From positions 169,330,933 through 169,394,932 of the forward strand of contig NC_081824.1 of assembly GCF_030867095.1 (NCBI RefSeq): a stretch of DNA of 64,000 bases, given 5' to 3'. Made by a program: the position numbers and the translations under genes. The notes beneath the pieces are model-generated. The model made no database searches. It was not told the DNA's origin and was given only the letters and a program-made list of their open reading frames with translations. This document shows positions 12,543 through 26,217 of the stretch, piece by piece. This stretch comes from Alligator mississippiensis. Its lineage: Eukaryota; Chordata; Crocodylia; Alligatoridae. Each line of letters starts with the position of its first letter. The stretch's first letter is position 1.

Positions 12543-13820
12543 GGCAGGGAATTGGTAAGAGTACCCACCCAGGAAGGCAGCTAGGCCTTGAGTCTGTCAT
12601 CCACTCAGCCATCCTGACACTTTTAAAACAAGTTGGCCATACTGGACAAAGATGCTGATGGGAATCTGATTTTACTGGGAGAAGCTCAGATTCATTCATT
12701 CCACGCCTGCCTCATCTCCTCCTTCACACCTCTGTCAGATTAGGAAGTCCCACAATGGCCAGCTCTACCTCTGGCATACCATTGAGCAACACCAGCATCA
12801 GATATCTCAAGCGCCTCTGTCCCTGTGAACCCATTAAATCACTATTACCTCCCCTTAGCCTCCTTCTCATCTGGGCACAAAGAGGTATTATTTCCCTTTG
12901 TTTTCCTCAGGCCTAACCCCCGACACCTTCATTTGCACAGCCCCTGTCCAGGGAACAGTCTCCTTCCTCCTGTCTACCAAATCCTGTCTTCCCTCAAACC
13001 CCATTTCTTCCAGGAACCTCCCTACCTATGACCTCCCCATGCCTGACCCAATGTGGCAAGTCTTGTCTTTCTTCACCTAGTCCTTCTTGGCTAGAGCTGC
13101 GCATCTTGCAGCAACCCAGAAATTAGCAGTGAAGAAGACTGGTGTAAAATGAGGATTTCCTGAGAGTGACTTGCCATGCCACAGTGCTGCCCGTCGGCTG
13201 GGGAGTTGACCTTCTGCAGCTCAGTGGATGCAAAGCTCTTGAAGATAGTCATGCCCTTCAGCTGTGAGCTCTGTGATGACAATTGTGAGCTTGACCATAT
13301 GTTTCTAAACTGTATGTATGGTGAGAGTGCCCTAGAAGCAATTTTTATTAATAACAAAAGTGTTAAAAAGCAGTTGGCATGAGAAGAGGATAGGAGCATC
13401 AAAGAAGGATTGTGCTCCTGATGTCTTCAAGACTGATGATAGAGCAAGATGCCATTCAATGAAAAAGTAAATCTATTCTCCATTGTTTTTTAAGGGATGC
13501 AGAGAGTCAGGGGAAAAAACTAGAGTTCAAGGTGAAAGCTAAAGAAATCAGGCAGGCCTGTTTCTCTAACACACATGGACCCCTATGCACATCTCTGCAT
13601 GAATCCAGGCAGGAAAGCCTCTAGGGTTTTAATACCAGGGTCTAAATAAACCCTTGAGGTTCATGCAGCCTCCTCTATAGTATTGACATTTGAGAAAATA
13701 TTGACCTTTGAGAAAATACAAAACCAGGCCCTTCAGAGTCAGAGCAAGCATCATGCCCCACTGGGCATGGATTAGAGAAATGGAGGGAAGGGATGGCAAA
13801 CAAGTTTGAGACACACATAG
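12543..13820. other. unique-looking sequence, no gene recognised
   Basis: No coding exon or RNA gene is recognised. The largest frame is 103 codons (13091-13402, minus) without family resemblance. An 18 bp unit occurs twice in tandem at 13681-13716 (TATTGAC[A/C]TTTGAGAAAA). Confidence 0.45.
13681..13716. repeat. two-copy 18 bp tandem repeat
   Basis: The unit TATTGACATTTGAGAAAA is followed immediately by TATTGACCTTTGAGAAAA, with one mismatch. It is a simple local duplication. Confidence 0.85.
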
Positions 13821-13822
13821 TG

Positions 13823-14077
13823 GGCATTTCTACATGAGACGCTTACTGTGCAGTAGCCTAATAACACTGCACAGTAGTGTGCCGGTCAAAAAACACGCTA
13901 ATAAGCTGCTGTGCAGTGTTATTAGGCTACTGTATGGTAACCATCACAAGAAAAACCATGCGCCGGTGCCACTGCACAGTAAATGTAGTTTCTGTGCATT
14001 TGGTTAGTACTTCATTAAGGAAGTACTAAACTAAAAGCCCAATAACTACGGCGCATTAATGAACATGTAGACATGCC
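13823..14077. mobile_element. MITE with hairpin core (13823-14077)
   Basis: The ends are inverted repeats: GGCATTTCTACATG at 13823-13836 and CATGTAGACATGCC at 14064-14077 match at 13 of 14 positions. Flanking bases ATAGTG (left) and ATGGTG (right) may be a decayed target duplication. Inside, 13851-13874 and 13909-13932 are perfect 24 bp inverted repeats around a 34-base loop (left arm begins CAGTAGCCTAATAACACTGC). There is no coding capacity. The 'ggcatgtctacatg' end style is shared by short non-autonomous DNA transposons common in crocodilians and turtles (Harbinger-like 'Chompy' elements are one candidate). That assignment is from memory. Confidence 0.7.
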
Positions 14078-16888
14078 ATGGTGGGAGCAGAGCCCCCAAA
14101 GGGGGAAGACAGGCAGCAGATAGCAAAGACCCCAGATGGAACTGCTGCTGACCTCCATTCCTCCCTGCTTCCATGTATTTCTCTGTGATGTGAGAAAAGT
14201 GGAAAATGCAGTGACTCCCATAACAGTTGGGCAAAGCCAAATCCAAACACAAGCTCTATGTGCAAGTCAGAACTCAACCTTAAATCCTTTCGAGGTCCAC
14301 CCAGCTGTCAGTCATTGTTCTCTCCCTTCCTGAGAAATTCAAACATTTGCCATTTCTCCAAGCAGATGTAAGCTGCTCTGCTGTGGATCTCTCTGCTTGG
14401 TATCCTGACTCATCTCTCTCTTCCTTTAGTTCCAATTGTTCTCGCTTGCCCAGGCGTCCACATGCTTATACCATTCATTCCCTGCCACCATCTTTCCTGC
14501 TGCTCACAGACCTAGCTCCTTCCTTCTGGCCACAAAGGCCTTGGCCTTTCTAGTCGAACCACCCCCTCTAGCCCTTGTCATGGGACCCCAATGAATATTC
14601 CAGTAGCACAGCACATTTTTGTCCCTTCTTTCCCTCAGAATGACAGATGTGCCACAGCCCTGGGGGAACGTGGTCTCCTGTTGCCTTGAAGTCTCTTACC
14701 AATTCCCTGCCTAGTTTCCATTTTTTGCCTATGTGGCCAGCGCTAGAGCTCTGAGCCAGCCCCAGCTTCCACCTACAGGCAGTGAGGTTTGCTTTGTTCA
14801 AAAGCAGGTGCCCACTTTTAGTCAAGACATGCAGGAGCTGTGTCCAGTTCTATTAAGTTTGCCTGCTCTTCCTTCCCACAGCCAGCTTCCCATCATTCCT
14901 CATGCTCTCCACATGTGATAAGGCCCACCATTCCCCCGTGCTTTCTGCATCACTCTGGGTCTCATCAGGGTCAGATCATCAGCTCGCATAAATCAATCTA
15001 GCTCCACTGATCCCATGGGAGCTCTCCCAACTGATACAAACTGTAAATCAATCCCCATGCATTTCCTAGAGGTAATACCAGTCTTGGGCTGAGCAATGCA
15101 GGCTTCCTGGGCTGTCAGACTCTGTGCTAGTTCTTGGCACACCGACAGCAAATCTCCTGGGCTGCTAGGTCCTGTTTCCTTGTTTATCCTTTGATTAAAC
15201 TAACCTGTGATGCTCTTAGCACTGGGGGAAAGCCACTGCTATAAACAAACATGCAGCTGCCAGGCTGCCCTCTTGATTCAGCAGGTACCACCCCACTAAG
15301 GTGTCCCTCCAGACTCGAGGCCCTGGCATTGATTGATCTGTTAGACTTCACACTGCAGACCTGGGAACTGGGAGAGCCTCCATATTATGTAATCAAAGGC
15401 ATGAAAGTCTGCTTTTGCCAGTCAAAACTAAAAGAGAAATGAAAAGAATCTCTTTGACTGCTGCGTTCTGGAACAGTGACGCTGTTTGGTGTGCACATAT
15501 CAAGTATGCATCAGCACCTCTTAGCATGTAGGGGCTTCACTGTGCTATGCACACCCTGTTCAGAACAGCAGCATTTAAATGCTGGTAGCCTCAGATCTCT
15601 TTATCAGCCATTCCCCTTTGCCCAGTGCCACCATCTATCTGCTCCAGAATTGCAGTTCCCTCTTGCACACCAACTCTCCTCTCCAAAGCACCGTACCTAG
15701 ACTCCTGGCGGCCCCGGGCAAACCTTTAGTATTGGGTCCCCCTTCACCAAAGATAATGATAATAATAATTGGACAACGGAAAAAAAAATTACCATTTTTG
15801 GGCCCCCTTTCTGTCCAGGCCCTGGGTGGCTGCCTGGTTCACCCATGCCTGTGTCCGGCCCTGCCTCTCCTTTGCATTTTAGAGCCAGGCAGTGCAAGTC
15901 CCTGTCAAGGGACAGTTCATCAGGAATGACATTCCCAGGTCTGTCAAATACATGCCTTACTCCCAAAAGTCACATTTTATTGGCTTGTGAAACATTAATG
16001 GGGCTTGTGATGAGCCCAGTGACAGGAGGCTTGTCATTTTCATGGCAGCACTGAAAGATTTTAATGCAGGGATGTGACAGGGAGGTAATTGACAGGGAGA
16101 GCATTCTCATCTCCTCTTCACACTGATCAGATGGAAGGTTTTGTGCTAGAATAATAGGGGAAGAAAGGAGTGCAGTCTTTCAAAGAAAGATCTCCCTGCC
16201 TGTCCATGCAGAAATATAATTGCAGAAGCCTGGGGTGTACTCGTCAACCAGCCAAGCGAGCCACTCTCAATTTCACTCTGAACCTGGATTTTCCTGGGCA
16301 CACATGCATAATCCCACATACCTACAAGCATGCATTCACACACATGTTCATGTATATGCCCAGGATGCAGACAAGCATCCCACAGAAGCCAGGCACTTGG
16401 CTCAGCATAGCTCCACATTGAGAGCAGCTGAGGATCTGTCCAGTGTGGTTTAGCTCCTTTGCTCCAAGGCAGTGTCTCACATAAACTGACATACATGTAT
16501 CCCTGAGACATGCACATTCATGTGATGGCCTGAAGAACCAGCCTGGGCTAAAGTTTGGCTGATATGATCGGGAGGATTTAGAGAAGGAAGTGAAGTAGGA
16601 ATAGAACGTGTGACTTATGAGGAAGATAACCCCAGCTTCATCACAGGGGCCAGACTGTCTGTAACCCAGGCAAAAGGGATGGAGCAGTTTGCCAGGGAGC
16701 AGGAAATAATCTCCTAGATCCAGAGAGTATATTAAATATAAAGGAGCATCTGGAGAGGATTCTGCCAGAGAGGGACCAGGAGTGTGTTATGGAGCTGTAG
16801 TGGAATAAATCAAACACATCCTGAGGATGCAGTTTGTCTGGATGTGACAGACAGAGGAAAGAAAGGGGTGGCAATAGACATTAAAAGG

Positions 16889-16938
16889 CTTTCCACACAT
16901 AGGCTTTCCTCCTTTCCACATAGGCTTTCCTCCTTTTT
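16889..16938. repeat. two-copy tandem repeat, 21 bp period
   Basis: TAGGCTTTCCTCC occurs at 16900-16912 and again at 16921-16933, each preceded by CCACA and followed by a T/C tract. It is a local duplication in a pyrimidine-rich stretch. Confidence 0.8.
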
Positions 16939-19023
16939 TCCAGCAGATAATGAAAAAAGGAGGAAAAAGAAAGTTTAGTGTTTAAAGTCAGACACACATA
17001 ATGAGGTGGGAGAAAAACCAGAGTTGGCATCTACTACAAAACATGCACAGCAGAAGAAAGAAATCAATAAATTCCTGTTTAATCACATAACACTAATGGC
17101 AAAGTCCCAACACTTGGTAGTCATGGAAGATTTTAATTACAGTTCCCACATATCTGCTGAGAAACACACAATGCTAAACACCAGCCAGCAGGGGACTTTC
17201 TCAAATGGGTTCAATACCATTTGCTGATTCAAAGCCCTGAAGAGATGAGACCAGTTGATGCCTCAGTAAACCGGTAATGGGATATGGAGCCTTTCACCTC
17301 TAGGTCACTTTCTAGTGACCCACAGTTATTACCATCTGATTGCTGTTCACGGCCTGTGTGAAATGAGGTGAGGAACTTGGACCTGTTCCTAGTGGACAAC
17401 CTCCTACATCACACGCGCACAAAAGGGAACACTAGCACAATCGGCACTAATTGGCTCCCTGGTTCACCACCACAGAAGAGAGGCCAAGCAGTGAATGGGT
17501 CGCAGAGCTGAACTCCCCTCTCTCCCGTAGAGGCAGTATCTGTAGGTCAGGGTTGAAGCTTGCTGTGGGAGTAAGATGCTCTGGCCACTGCCTGTGCTGA
17601 AGTGGTTCTGGCTATGAATGGAGATTCTGAGGAGACCCTTGCCTAGCACCCCGCACCAGGGCTAAATCCACTAAGCAGACTATCTGTTCCCTGTTGAAGG
17701 CTTGCAGAGCAGAGCAATTCCTCCCATCCCCAGAGCAAGAGAGGATTAGGAAAGGCTGTCTCCTTTAAGAAAAGAAGAAAAACCCCATTCACCACGCTTT
17801 CCCAGCTGACGCACAATGGAATTCCACCTCCTTGCCTTGCACAGAAATGATAATAAGAGGTTCAGCAAACAGGAGAAAAAGAAAACTGCTCCCTGCCCTC
17901 CTCCCCCCCATCGCATGACTTGTGTCACACGAGATGAGGTGGCAGATGTGCTGTCAAGGCCCGATTGGCTTTGTTTAACCCTTTTCTTTCTCTCCTGGAT
18001 CTGCCGTTTCGAGTGCTCTGCTCTCAGGACTGCAGTTTCGCAATGAAAGCAAGTTCATGCTGTTTGCATTAGGGGCTGTGCTGTATCGGGTTGTTAAATC
18101 AATGTTACACCAGTTGTTTGTTCAAAGATCATATCTGCATAGAGGTATTTGGATCTGTCCCATGTAATTTCCTTGCAGTCGGCATCTCTTACAACCTTCC
18201 CAGCCGCACACCAGAAGAAGGGAGGTGGTGGGAGCGTACATAAAGCATGGGGGTTGTGGAATGAACTTGATGAAAACTGCTTCCTATGCAGCTGCTCCAT
18301 GCACTCCATGTTATAGGCATTTTGCTCCTTTGGGGACATGTCTCCTTCTTCACCTGCTCTTACAGATGCTGCCCTTTCTCCCTCCAGAATTTATTTTTCC
18401 AGGTAAATGCCATTTGCAAAGTCCTGCAGTGAGGGGGATTTTCCAGACCATTGAACCCCACCATTTCCACATGACTGTGCATCCAACCATCTCCATAGGG
18501 CCTGGAGATCTTTGGTTTGGTTTGGTTTTATTTTTCCTTTTTTTTTCCTTTGTAGACAAAATTAGTCCCATTAGCATGAGAGCCACATGCTGCAGTCATA
18601 GCTCTGCCTGAGCATCCCAGCAGCACTGTGTTACCAGTTACATCATGTCTTTTAAACCCAGCATTACCTCTGACCTATAGGAACCTGGAGTTTTGCCACT
18701 GTTAATTGCTATGTGCTACTAACATTAGAAATGTTGAACCCTCACACAGAATTGCGGGAGATTTTTTGGGCGTCTTTAATGAATTCCACCACACTTCCAA
18801 GCATTCTTTGGGACTGTGGGTTTTTTGGGTTTTTGTTCTGGGTGACATGTGGGGAGGGTCACCGGGGGGGTGACAGTGACACATACCCAAACAGATTTCT
18901 GTGCCAATGGCAGGGTGCAGGGCTGCAGCCCGGCCAGAACCAGAGCCAGGGCCTGGAAGCAGCCAGGGCCTGATGCGCAGTTATGCCTCCCCCACACTGT
19001 CAACACTTGTGCATCATCTATGG

Positions 19024-19060
19024 CAGGGGTCAGCAACAGTTTTGGGCAGAGTGCCAAAAA
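19024..19060 (+). mobile_element. possible hAT-type terminus
   Basis: CAGGGGTCAGCAAC followed by 'gttttgggcagagtgcc' closely resembles the left end of hAT-Charlie-like elements (CAGGGGTCGGCAAC...). The corresponding inverted right end was not found in the following kilobase, so only one end is proposed. Confidence 0.35.
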
Positions 19061-22000
19061 CACCCACAACTTTGACTTGTCAGATGTTGGCCTGCCAGGG
19101 ATGGACAGCCGAGAAGCCATGAGAGGCCCAATGCTTCTTGGGGCAGTGCAGCCCAGGGCCCTTCCCCAAGGCACAACTGCCAAGCAAAATGCCTTTTGCT
19201 TGCCATGCTCTGGCACACGCGCTGGGCAATTGCCTGCCCCTAGCCTGTGGTTTTTGTTATGCTTTGTTTTGTTTTTTCCCATTGTGTCCGTGCTGTTTGT
19301 TGTCATGTCTCTTTCACAGATTTTAGAAGCCAGTGCCACCAAGCGGGACTTCAGTGATTAGGAGGCTGTGTGTACTATTGATTGCACCTCTGTGTTTTGC
19401 TTGTTAATAAATTCCATGCATCAACCAGAGCCATCATTCCACATGGCCAATGCCAGATAGACTTGCCCTTCAGCCTTGACCTAGTTCCGCCACTACCCTA
19501 TGATAATCCTCCACTCTGTACGCTTTAATCTCCCAATGTACTTCAGTCCTAGCCTGTAGTCTGCTCCGACCTTTCCCTGCAATCCCAGCCCTGAGCTCCT
19601 CAGACACAGCTCTGTCAGTGCCCCTCACTCCTGACCTGTACCACCTGTACCACCCTCCTGTCCTAAATCTAGGTCCCCCACATGCAACTCTGCTGGTGTT
19701 CTTCACTTATTCCTGATGTCTGTTAATTCAGTCAACTGCAAATCCAACAGCTTCCCTGGCATAACAAGTCTATATAGCACAGCAATCAAGTCTTCTTGGT
19801 TATCTTCAATAACAGATACCCTGTTGGCACTTAATAAACGCTAATTCATCTGCCTTGAAGATGCAGCACAGTAGCAGCAGCGCACATTAGTGTCTGGCAT
19901 TTTATCACACATGTGCATTTGGCATTCTTACCCATTTCTCATTCGTGGCAAGTTGCCATGTATATAGAAGCTCTTTCTGCCTGGGTGGCAGCTTCTGACC
20001 CAGGACTAAAAATCAAGCAAACTTTCACAGAGGCATGTTGATATGGTTAGGAAAAGCAAAGATGAAGTGGACCTGAAGCCAAGTCTCCCATACATGTCAG
20101 TCAAATGCTTCTTGCTCAGTCTTCCAGATTTAATTGTGCAGAGGTTAGGAAGGCAAGGTCTTTTCCTTCATCTAAAAAAACGATGGTCAGGGTAATTGTG
20201 ATGTAGTGACATCACAAAGCTGTAGAGTTATCACATCTTAGTTTTGCACAACGTTCCCAACCATCCCTAATGGTACCAAGATGCCCTCTGCAAAAGGGTG
20301 TCAGGATGGCTCCTTTTCCCAAAAAAAGAGTCATCCTGACCCCTGCAAACAAAACGGGGACTTTTTCCATTGATATCAGTGGGTTTTGTATTATATAATA
20401 AATGAGCCAGAGTCCTGTATTTAGGGGAAACATGGAGTATGGTTGGCTCTGCCTCTCCTATCTGCAGGGAACAAGAGGTTGTCAAGTGCTGAGCAACTCC
20501 TCAAGGAGCATCTTCAGCTACAAGGAAGCTGTTATCTTTATGTTCACGTTGGTGTCTTCAAGAGAGCTCCAAGTTCCAATAAGTCCAGGCGGTGCCTCGT
20601 GTCATAGGCTGACGGCACTAGCAGGCAGTGCAGCAGGAGAACGAAGTCGCCATGGAAGTGGAAGCCAGCAGCACAAGGCTGCCACCACCCAGGGCAGAAC
20701 CGAACCCAGCTCATGCACCGTGTTTGCTGACACCCCAGAGGCACTCAACAACTGTTGGAGAGGGAAGGCGCAAATCCTTTTGACAAACACAAGTTAAGCA
20801 CACATCCCGCTTTAGACAGCAAAGCAGTTTGAGCCACGCTGCACAGCTTTATTGCCTTGTTATTGTTCTACAGTGACAAAAAAAGAGCCCAGGAGACAGT
20901 TGTGTGGAAGGGGCGGATTCTTTGGAGCTCATGTCACTTCATAAAGTTTGAGTTGATCAAATACACCTGGTTTTAATGTCTCCTGACTCTCCCTACTACG
21001 TATGTTCCTGAGGATGGTTACATTTGTACTTTATAAAATACACTGCTTGTAGGAAAGGAAGGCACCACTCTCCCTTCCCCCCTCTCCCTCAGGCTGCCAT
21101 TAAGCCTGTTTGCCTGCGATTCCTTCCAACTGACAGAGCCAGTCTGTTAGCAGTTAAGTTAAACAGAAAGAGCTTGTCCTGTAATAACCCCTGTTCAGGC
21201 TGCTAATTGGTACCAGCACCTAGTCAATGCCTCCTCCTCCCCTGCGGCGGGGAGTTGGCTGTGAGGAGTTGCAGCACTGAGAGTTTGCTTCAGTTGCCCC
21301 CTCTCCCAGTCCCGGCACTAAGGGGCTGTCATCTTTCTGTAGTCGCTTCTGATCTTCTTCTCCCTCCTACTCTGGAATAAGGACCTCGGAGCAATCATCC
21401 GGGAGAGAAAAGAACAAGGTTACAGAAAGCAACTGACCATGTCCGAGTACACACTGTATTCCCCACTGCTATAATTGAAGCCAGCAGTGTCTCTGCCTAA
21501 TCTGGCCACAAAGTCATCACACTCTGCTCTTTATGATCTCATGGTATGTTGCCATGGAAATGATGATGACATCCCACCACAATAACATATGGCTTTACTG
21601 CAGGAGGGGAAGAGAGCCATGCTATATTAAAATGTAGTAGTTATGCAGCGTTGTTCCTATATTAGTCCCATAAGGAGGTGCTGTAAGGAGGAAGCCTCTG
21701 TTGGATTACTGGCACCTTGCTAACTCTGAAGGGCATGGGGTTTGCTAATAAATACATAATATTCATATAGCACTGTGCATGATGAATTATAAGAGCCAGC
21801 CCACACAGGGAACAGAAACAATATCTGGTGAGTGATGTGACCGGTCACCACTAAGCAACACATATTGAGCTTCGAATATTTGCTATCAATCCAGTGAGTG
21901 AAAAAAAAATCAGAAAGATGTTTATCAGCTAAATTAAATCAACAAACATATTCAAGGAGATCACAACCCACTTGTGCATATTCTTCAAGAAGAAAAAACG

Positions 22001-23506
22001 GACTGAATCTGGATGGATTATACATTGTAAAATATTTGCTCAACTCCTATTATCATGTGTTGCACATTTATTAATTCATTAACGAGTTAAGCTTCCTGGG
22101 GCCCAGGTAAGGTACGTCAGTGTCATTATTTTCAATTTACAGCTGGAGAAATGCCATCATTTTCAGCGGTGCTGGATGCTGTGGTTCCCAAGGCCTCTGT
22201 TGGGGTTTGGGGTGGTTAGAATCATGCCTTCCTCTCCAGGTTTGGGCACAAACCCTAAGGCACCTCAAATGAGACACTGCTCATGGAAAGTCAGATCTAA
22301 ATGATGTAGTCAAGGACATCCAGACATTAGAGTAAAATCTAGATTTGCTCTCAGAAGTTCTTGGCTCCTCGAATGGATCTACTCAGTAAAACGGTCTCCC
22401 TGATGCATCTGCCATTTGGTAAAGCTTTCCTCCAGTATGACAATCTTTCTCGAGGCCTCCCAAGCAATAAGGAAATAATCTTTCCAGACATTCCTTGCTC
22501 CCCTCCATCCCACCCTCTTCCAGCCTTCTTTGTAGTCCTGAGGGAATGCCCTCTGGACACAGCTGAGGAACTAGCCCTGAAGAAACTCATTCAGACTGAA
22601 AGCTGGTGCCATCAAACACCCCACTTGAGTGATAAGCATCACTCCTCACACAGGATCTACTTCAGAGCAGCAAGGATAGAGTAGCTGCATGATCAACATG
22701 AGTTTACAAGGGGCAGTCTGCAGGCACCTCAGGTCCACTGAGACTGTGGGGTCACAAGGCCAAAGGGCAAGTGCCTTTCACCATCTGACCATCTCTCCTG
22801 GGGAGTTCAAATATCTAGCATAACCCTATGCCTGCAGTCCTCCCACACACACACACTGTAGAAGAGTGGATATCTCATATGATTGCCATAATCCCTGGAG
22901 TTATTGCCCTACTCTTAGGAAATGTGTTTATGCAGCCTCCTCTGTGAGCCTGTTACATGAGGGTCCTCACTGTCATGGAGGAGGCATGCTGGGATCCCCT
23001 TAGCTACCCCTCATAGAAAGAAAGCCTCTTCCATCTGGTCTTCACAGGGCTGCACCCCTATAATCCTCTTGAAGAGACAGTAATATCATTTGAGTTCATT
23101 TACCAGACTCATCCCCCAGTTAGAGTATGACCCACACCAGCCAGGGCCTCCAAGTAGTTCTGTTACGGAGCTATCCACAGTGTGTAACGCATGGCTAATT
23201 TTCTCATTTTCACTTATTACAAATATCAACTTACAGAAGAACCTTGCTCTGCCCTCCACTGTGGTCTTCAGTCCACGTTCCCCACCCCCGCCCACAGTTC
23301 ATGCAATCGTTCATCTTAAATGTCAACCGTAGTTCTTTTCTATTCTGATGGAATAGTACTGAATCTGGCCAGCAGGGCATGACAGAAATGGAGTGCTTCA
23401 CCCTGGTTTCCTGAGCAGAACTATCCTCTGCCTCAGCACTGGTGTATACCAGGCAGGTATGTGGCTGCTACCCTCCATTCCAGAGGTGGCTGCATTTCAC
23501 AGAATA

Positions 23507-23805
23507 TTTAGAACCACAGAAAATGAGGGCTGGAAGGGACCTCAGGAGGTCATCCAGTCCAACCCCCTGCTCAAAGCAGGACCAGCCCCAACTAGATCAT
23601 TCCAGCCAGGCCTTTGTTGAGCCAGGCCTTAAAAACCTCCAGGGATGGGGATTCCACCTCCTCTCTGTGTTACCTGTTCCAGTGCTTCACCACCCTCCTA
23701 GTGAGAAAGTTTTTCCTAATATCCAACCTAAACTCCCCTTGCTGCAACTTGAGATCATTGCTCCTTGCTCTGTCATCTGCCAGCACTGAGAACAGTCTAG
23801 CTCCA
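23507..23805 (-). mobile_element. CR1 LINE 3' fragment, older subfamily (CR1-H)
   Basis: The minus strand holds a CR1 3' end. The plus strand shows its complement 'gagggctggaagggacctcaggaggtcatccagtccaaccccctgctc', the classic CR1 3' untranslated segment. A short ORF2 C-terminal stretch follows (minus, 23882-23670, including SNDLKLQQGEFRLDIRKNFLTRRVVKHWNR). The sequence is clearly diverged from the young CR1-C/E/F group. The 5' edge is near 23805; the sequence beyond ('gctttgagatcctgtgggatgaaagg') looks like a separate SINE tail. Confidence 0.85.
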
Positions 23806-26217
23806 CTAAGCGCGCAGTGTATGTGTTGTGCTTTGAGATCCTGTGGGATGAAAGGGCAGCAGAGGAGTTGTATTGTGAGCACTAATTATCTATTTGAGTT
23901 GCTGTCTATTTGGAGAAATAACATGGTCGGGGGGCGGGGGGGGGGAGTTCCCCTCTGGGAAATGAGTTTGTAAATGGGAAGTCTTCTCACAAATCCACCA
24001 GCTGCAGAAAGGAGGGATGCTAGAGTTTATGACCATTGGCTTAAGGTGGTGAGAATCCTATTGTGGATTGGCTTAAGGAGGTGAGAATCCTATTGTGTGG
24101 TTGATGTATGTGTAGAGGGATTTTTCCTTCAGCTGAGCCCTGCCTAAAAGGATCTGCTAAGTTTAAAAGTGAGTGAAAGTCCTGGCAGCTGGAATTAAGG
24201 GAAGCAAACTATATGGGATCTTTGTGTGGGTGCTTAGTAAGAAATACAGTGGCTCTGGGCTGGCAGAGTAGAGACCAGGAGACTTGAGTACTGAGCAGCA
24301 GCAGAAAGACTATGCAAGGCAGATGGTTCTCATTAGAGGTTAAATCCCTTGGTGGAGTGGATAGAAGGGCAGAGGGGTCGGAAGCATCTAGGGGAGAAGA
24401 AAATACGTAGATCTGAATGTGGGGAAGTCAGTAGAGAACATCCCATGCAATGAGAGCTCACCATACCCCTCAGCCAGGCAATAACTATTTTCAAGTTCTG
24501 CTGAGTTAGAAGACAGGCCAGGCCCCTGCTCTGAGCACTGGAGCTATGCCAGGAAAGGCTGACATGGATTTGGGAATGTAAAAGAAGCCTGGTTAATTGA
24601 AAGGAGGGACTAAGACATGGTGAGAGAGAGTTATTTTCAGAAACCTACAGACTGCCCCATGGTACACAGCACATGTGCTACTGGGTGACACTGGGCCTTA
24701 ATTCCCACACCACAGTGAATCCTCACAATGCTGGTACTGATTTGCCAGCACTGTGCTGCCCATCTGTCCTGCTCCCTACTCCATGGATGAGAAAGGGAAG
24801 GAGCCCAGGCTGAGTAAGTTCTGATAGCATGCTGCTCTGAGCTTTTTTGGTTAGGGTATATAGCTAAATACTAACAAGCAGGAGTGTGTGCTTTGGAGTT
24901 CCCAACATGCAGATCACCCACAATGTCCTGCAGCTACCTCCCATCTTCCAGTAAACAGGGAGTCCTTAGAGGGGGCAATGCTTTTGGGCCAGCTGCCAAA
25001 ATAGCAGTTGATGTCCCTGGGCCAACTCTAGACCACTGCTTTTATGGTGATTTTTGGGTGACAGTCCTGACCAACCTGCAGTACTATCCTGCACATGAAA
25101 AGGGAGGGCAACACATGCTTTATGTACTCAGCAGCTCCCATTAGCCTTTTCATCTGCCACATTAAGGACCATGTGGCTGCCTCAGTCCAGAGACTATGGC
25201 AGCAGTCTTGAAACCATGACTTGAATGTGGTGGGAAGCAGTAGTACTCCCCCATATTCCCTGCACTACAGCCCAAAGGGACACTATGCAGATTGCCACAT
25301 CACCCCTCTTCTTCCTCATACACTTTGAGCATCAGTGAAAAAAAAACACTGATAGCCCTGGTCTTCCCATGATAACTTTGTCTCACAGTAAATTGCCTAT
25401 TAAAATAAAGGAGAGACTCCTTGCTTAATAGTGTTCTTGTTTCAGGCTGTTGGCAGGCATAGGCACATTTTATTATTTTAGTCTCATCACTTCTCATCCT
25501 TAAAATTATCATAGGAAGTGAAAGAGGGAAAGAGACAGGTTGTTGTGGAGTTCTGGTTGGTTTGGAGAATTTAATAAAAGCTCAGGTTTGAAGCACAGGA
25601 TGGCAGCCTCCGGGAAAGAATACCAGTTCCCCCACCATGGCAAGTTGTTTACATACACTCCTGCTAAACAGGGAGGGCACCTGTAGGCAGGGTTAGACAG
25701 TAAATCTCAGGTATGCAACGGAAGAACATCAGGGTGGTCATCAGAAAGTGTGTGGGGGGTGACAATGAAGGGAAAGAAGTGAGTCTGGAGTTGTCACAGG
25801 CACTGCCTAGCTTTGGATCAGTCTTGTGACCTGGCAGCCTTTGCCAGACACACAGACTTTCTCTCCAGACACTGATCTGATCTCTTGGCATCCAAAGGAA
25901 CTGGAAAGCCAGCTTCAGAAGATGGCTTCTAGTCATTAATTCCTCCAACAGCTGGAGGAAAGTAAGTTACTTGATCCCAAGTTTGGAGGGGCTGATGTGA
26001 AACAGATCTCTAATTTTATCTCTGAGTTATTTTAAAGTCTAAGAGGGGATGGGGATGGGGAAGGCAGGGGCAGGAAATACAAGTAAATACATGCTTAGCA
26101 CATCCAGCAGACACAAACAAGTTGCCTGAATTATTCTTTGTGAATGACCCATCTCCTTGTTCAAACCGATCACATTTTGTTTCTAGAAATGTTGTTATTT
26201 AGAGTGATTTGGCAAAC
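23806..26217. other. mostly unique sequence, no gene recognised
   Basis: At 23815-23865 'tgctttgagatcctgtgggatgaaagg' resembles the 3' tail of old LINE-tailed SINEs. A two-copy tandem repeat lies at 24035-24098. No coding exon or RNA gene is supported; frames are under 120 codons. Confidence 0.45.
24035..24098. repeat. two-copy tandem repeat, 32 bp period
   Basis: A unit starting ATTGGCTTAAGG and ending CCTATTGTG occurs at 24035-24066 and 24067-24098 with only a few substitutions. It is a simple local duplication. Confidence 0.9.

Larger units (their letters stand above)
14078..23506. other. long stretch with no gene recognised
   Basis: About 9.4 kb without an exon I can support. The largest frames are two opposed ones over 18776-19361 (188 codons minus, 170 plus), which look like composition effects. 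Possible repeat debris: 15700-15870 ends in 'gtgtccggccctg', a hAT-like terminus with no matching left end. 19024-19060 starts CAGGGGTCAGCAAC, again a hAT-like end with no partner. 22100-22160 carries a MIR-like 'cattattttcaatttacagctgg'. A small tandem duplication lies at 16889-16938 and a (CA) run at 22844-22856. Confidence 0.45.

Noticed and set aside
15690-15870. hAT-like element ending in GTGTCCGGCCCTG
   Set aside because: No matching inverted left end or target duplication was found, so it stays a possible decayed fragment.
18776-19361. Overlapping 188-codon minus and 170-codon plus frames
   Set aside because: Two long frames over the same GC-rich bases are more simply a composition effect, and neither resembles a known protein.
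21240-21475. Possible first exon with ATG at 21439 in a purine-flanked context
   Set aside because: The frame is only 11 codons (MSEYTLYSPLL then stop), there is no convincing splice donor, and no downstream exon is recognised.
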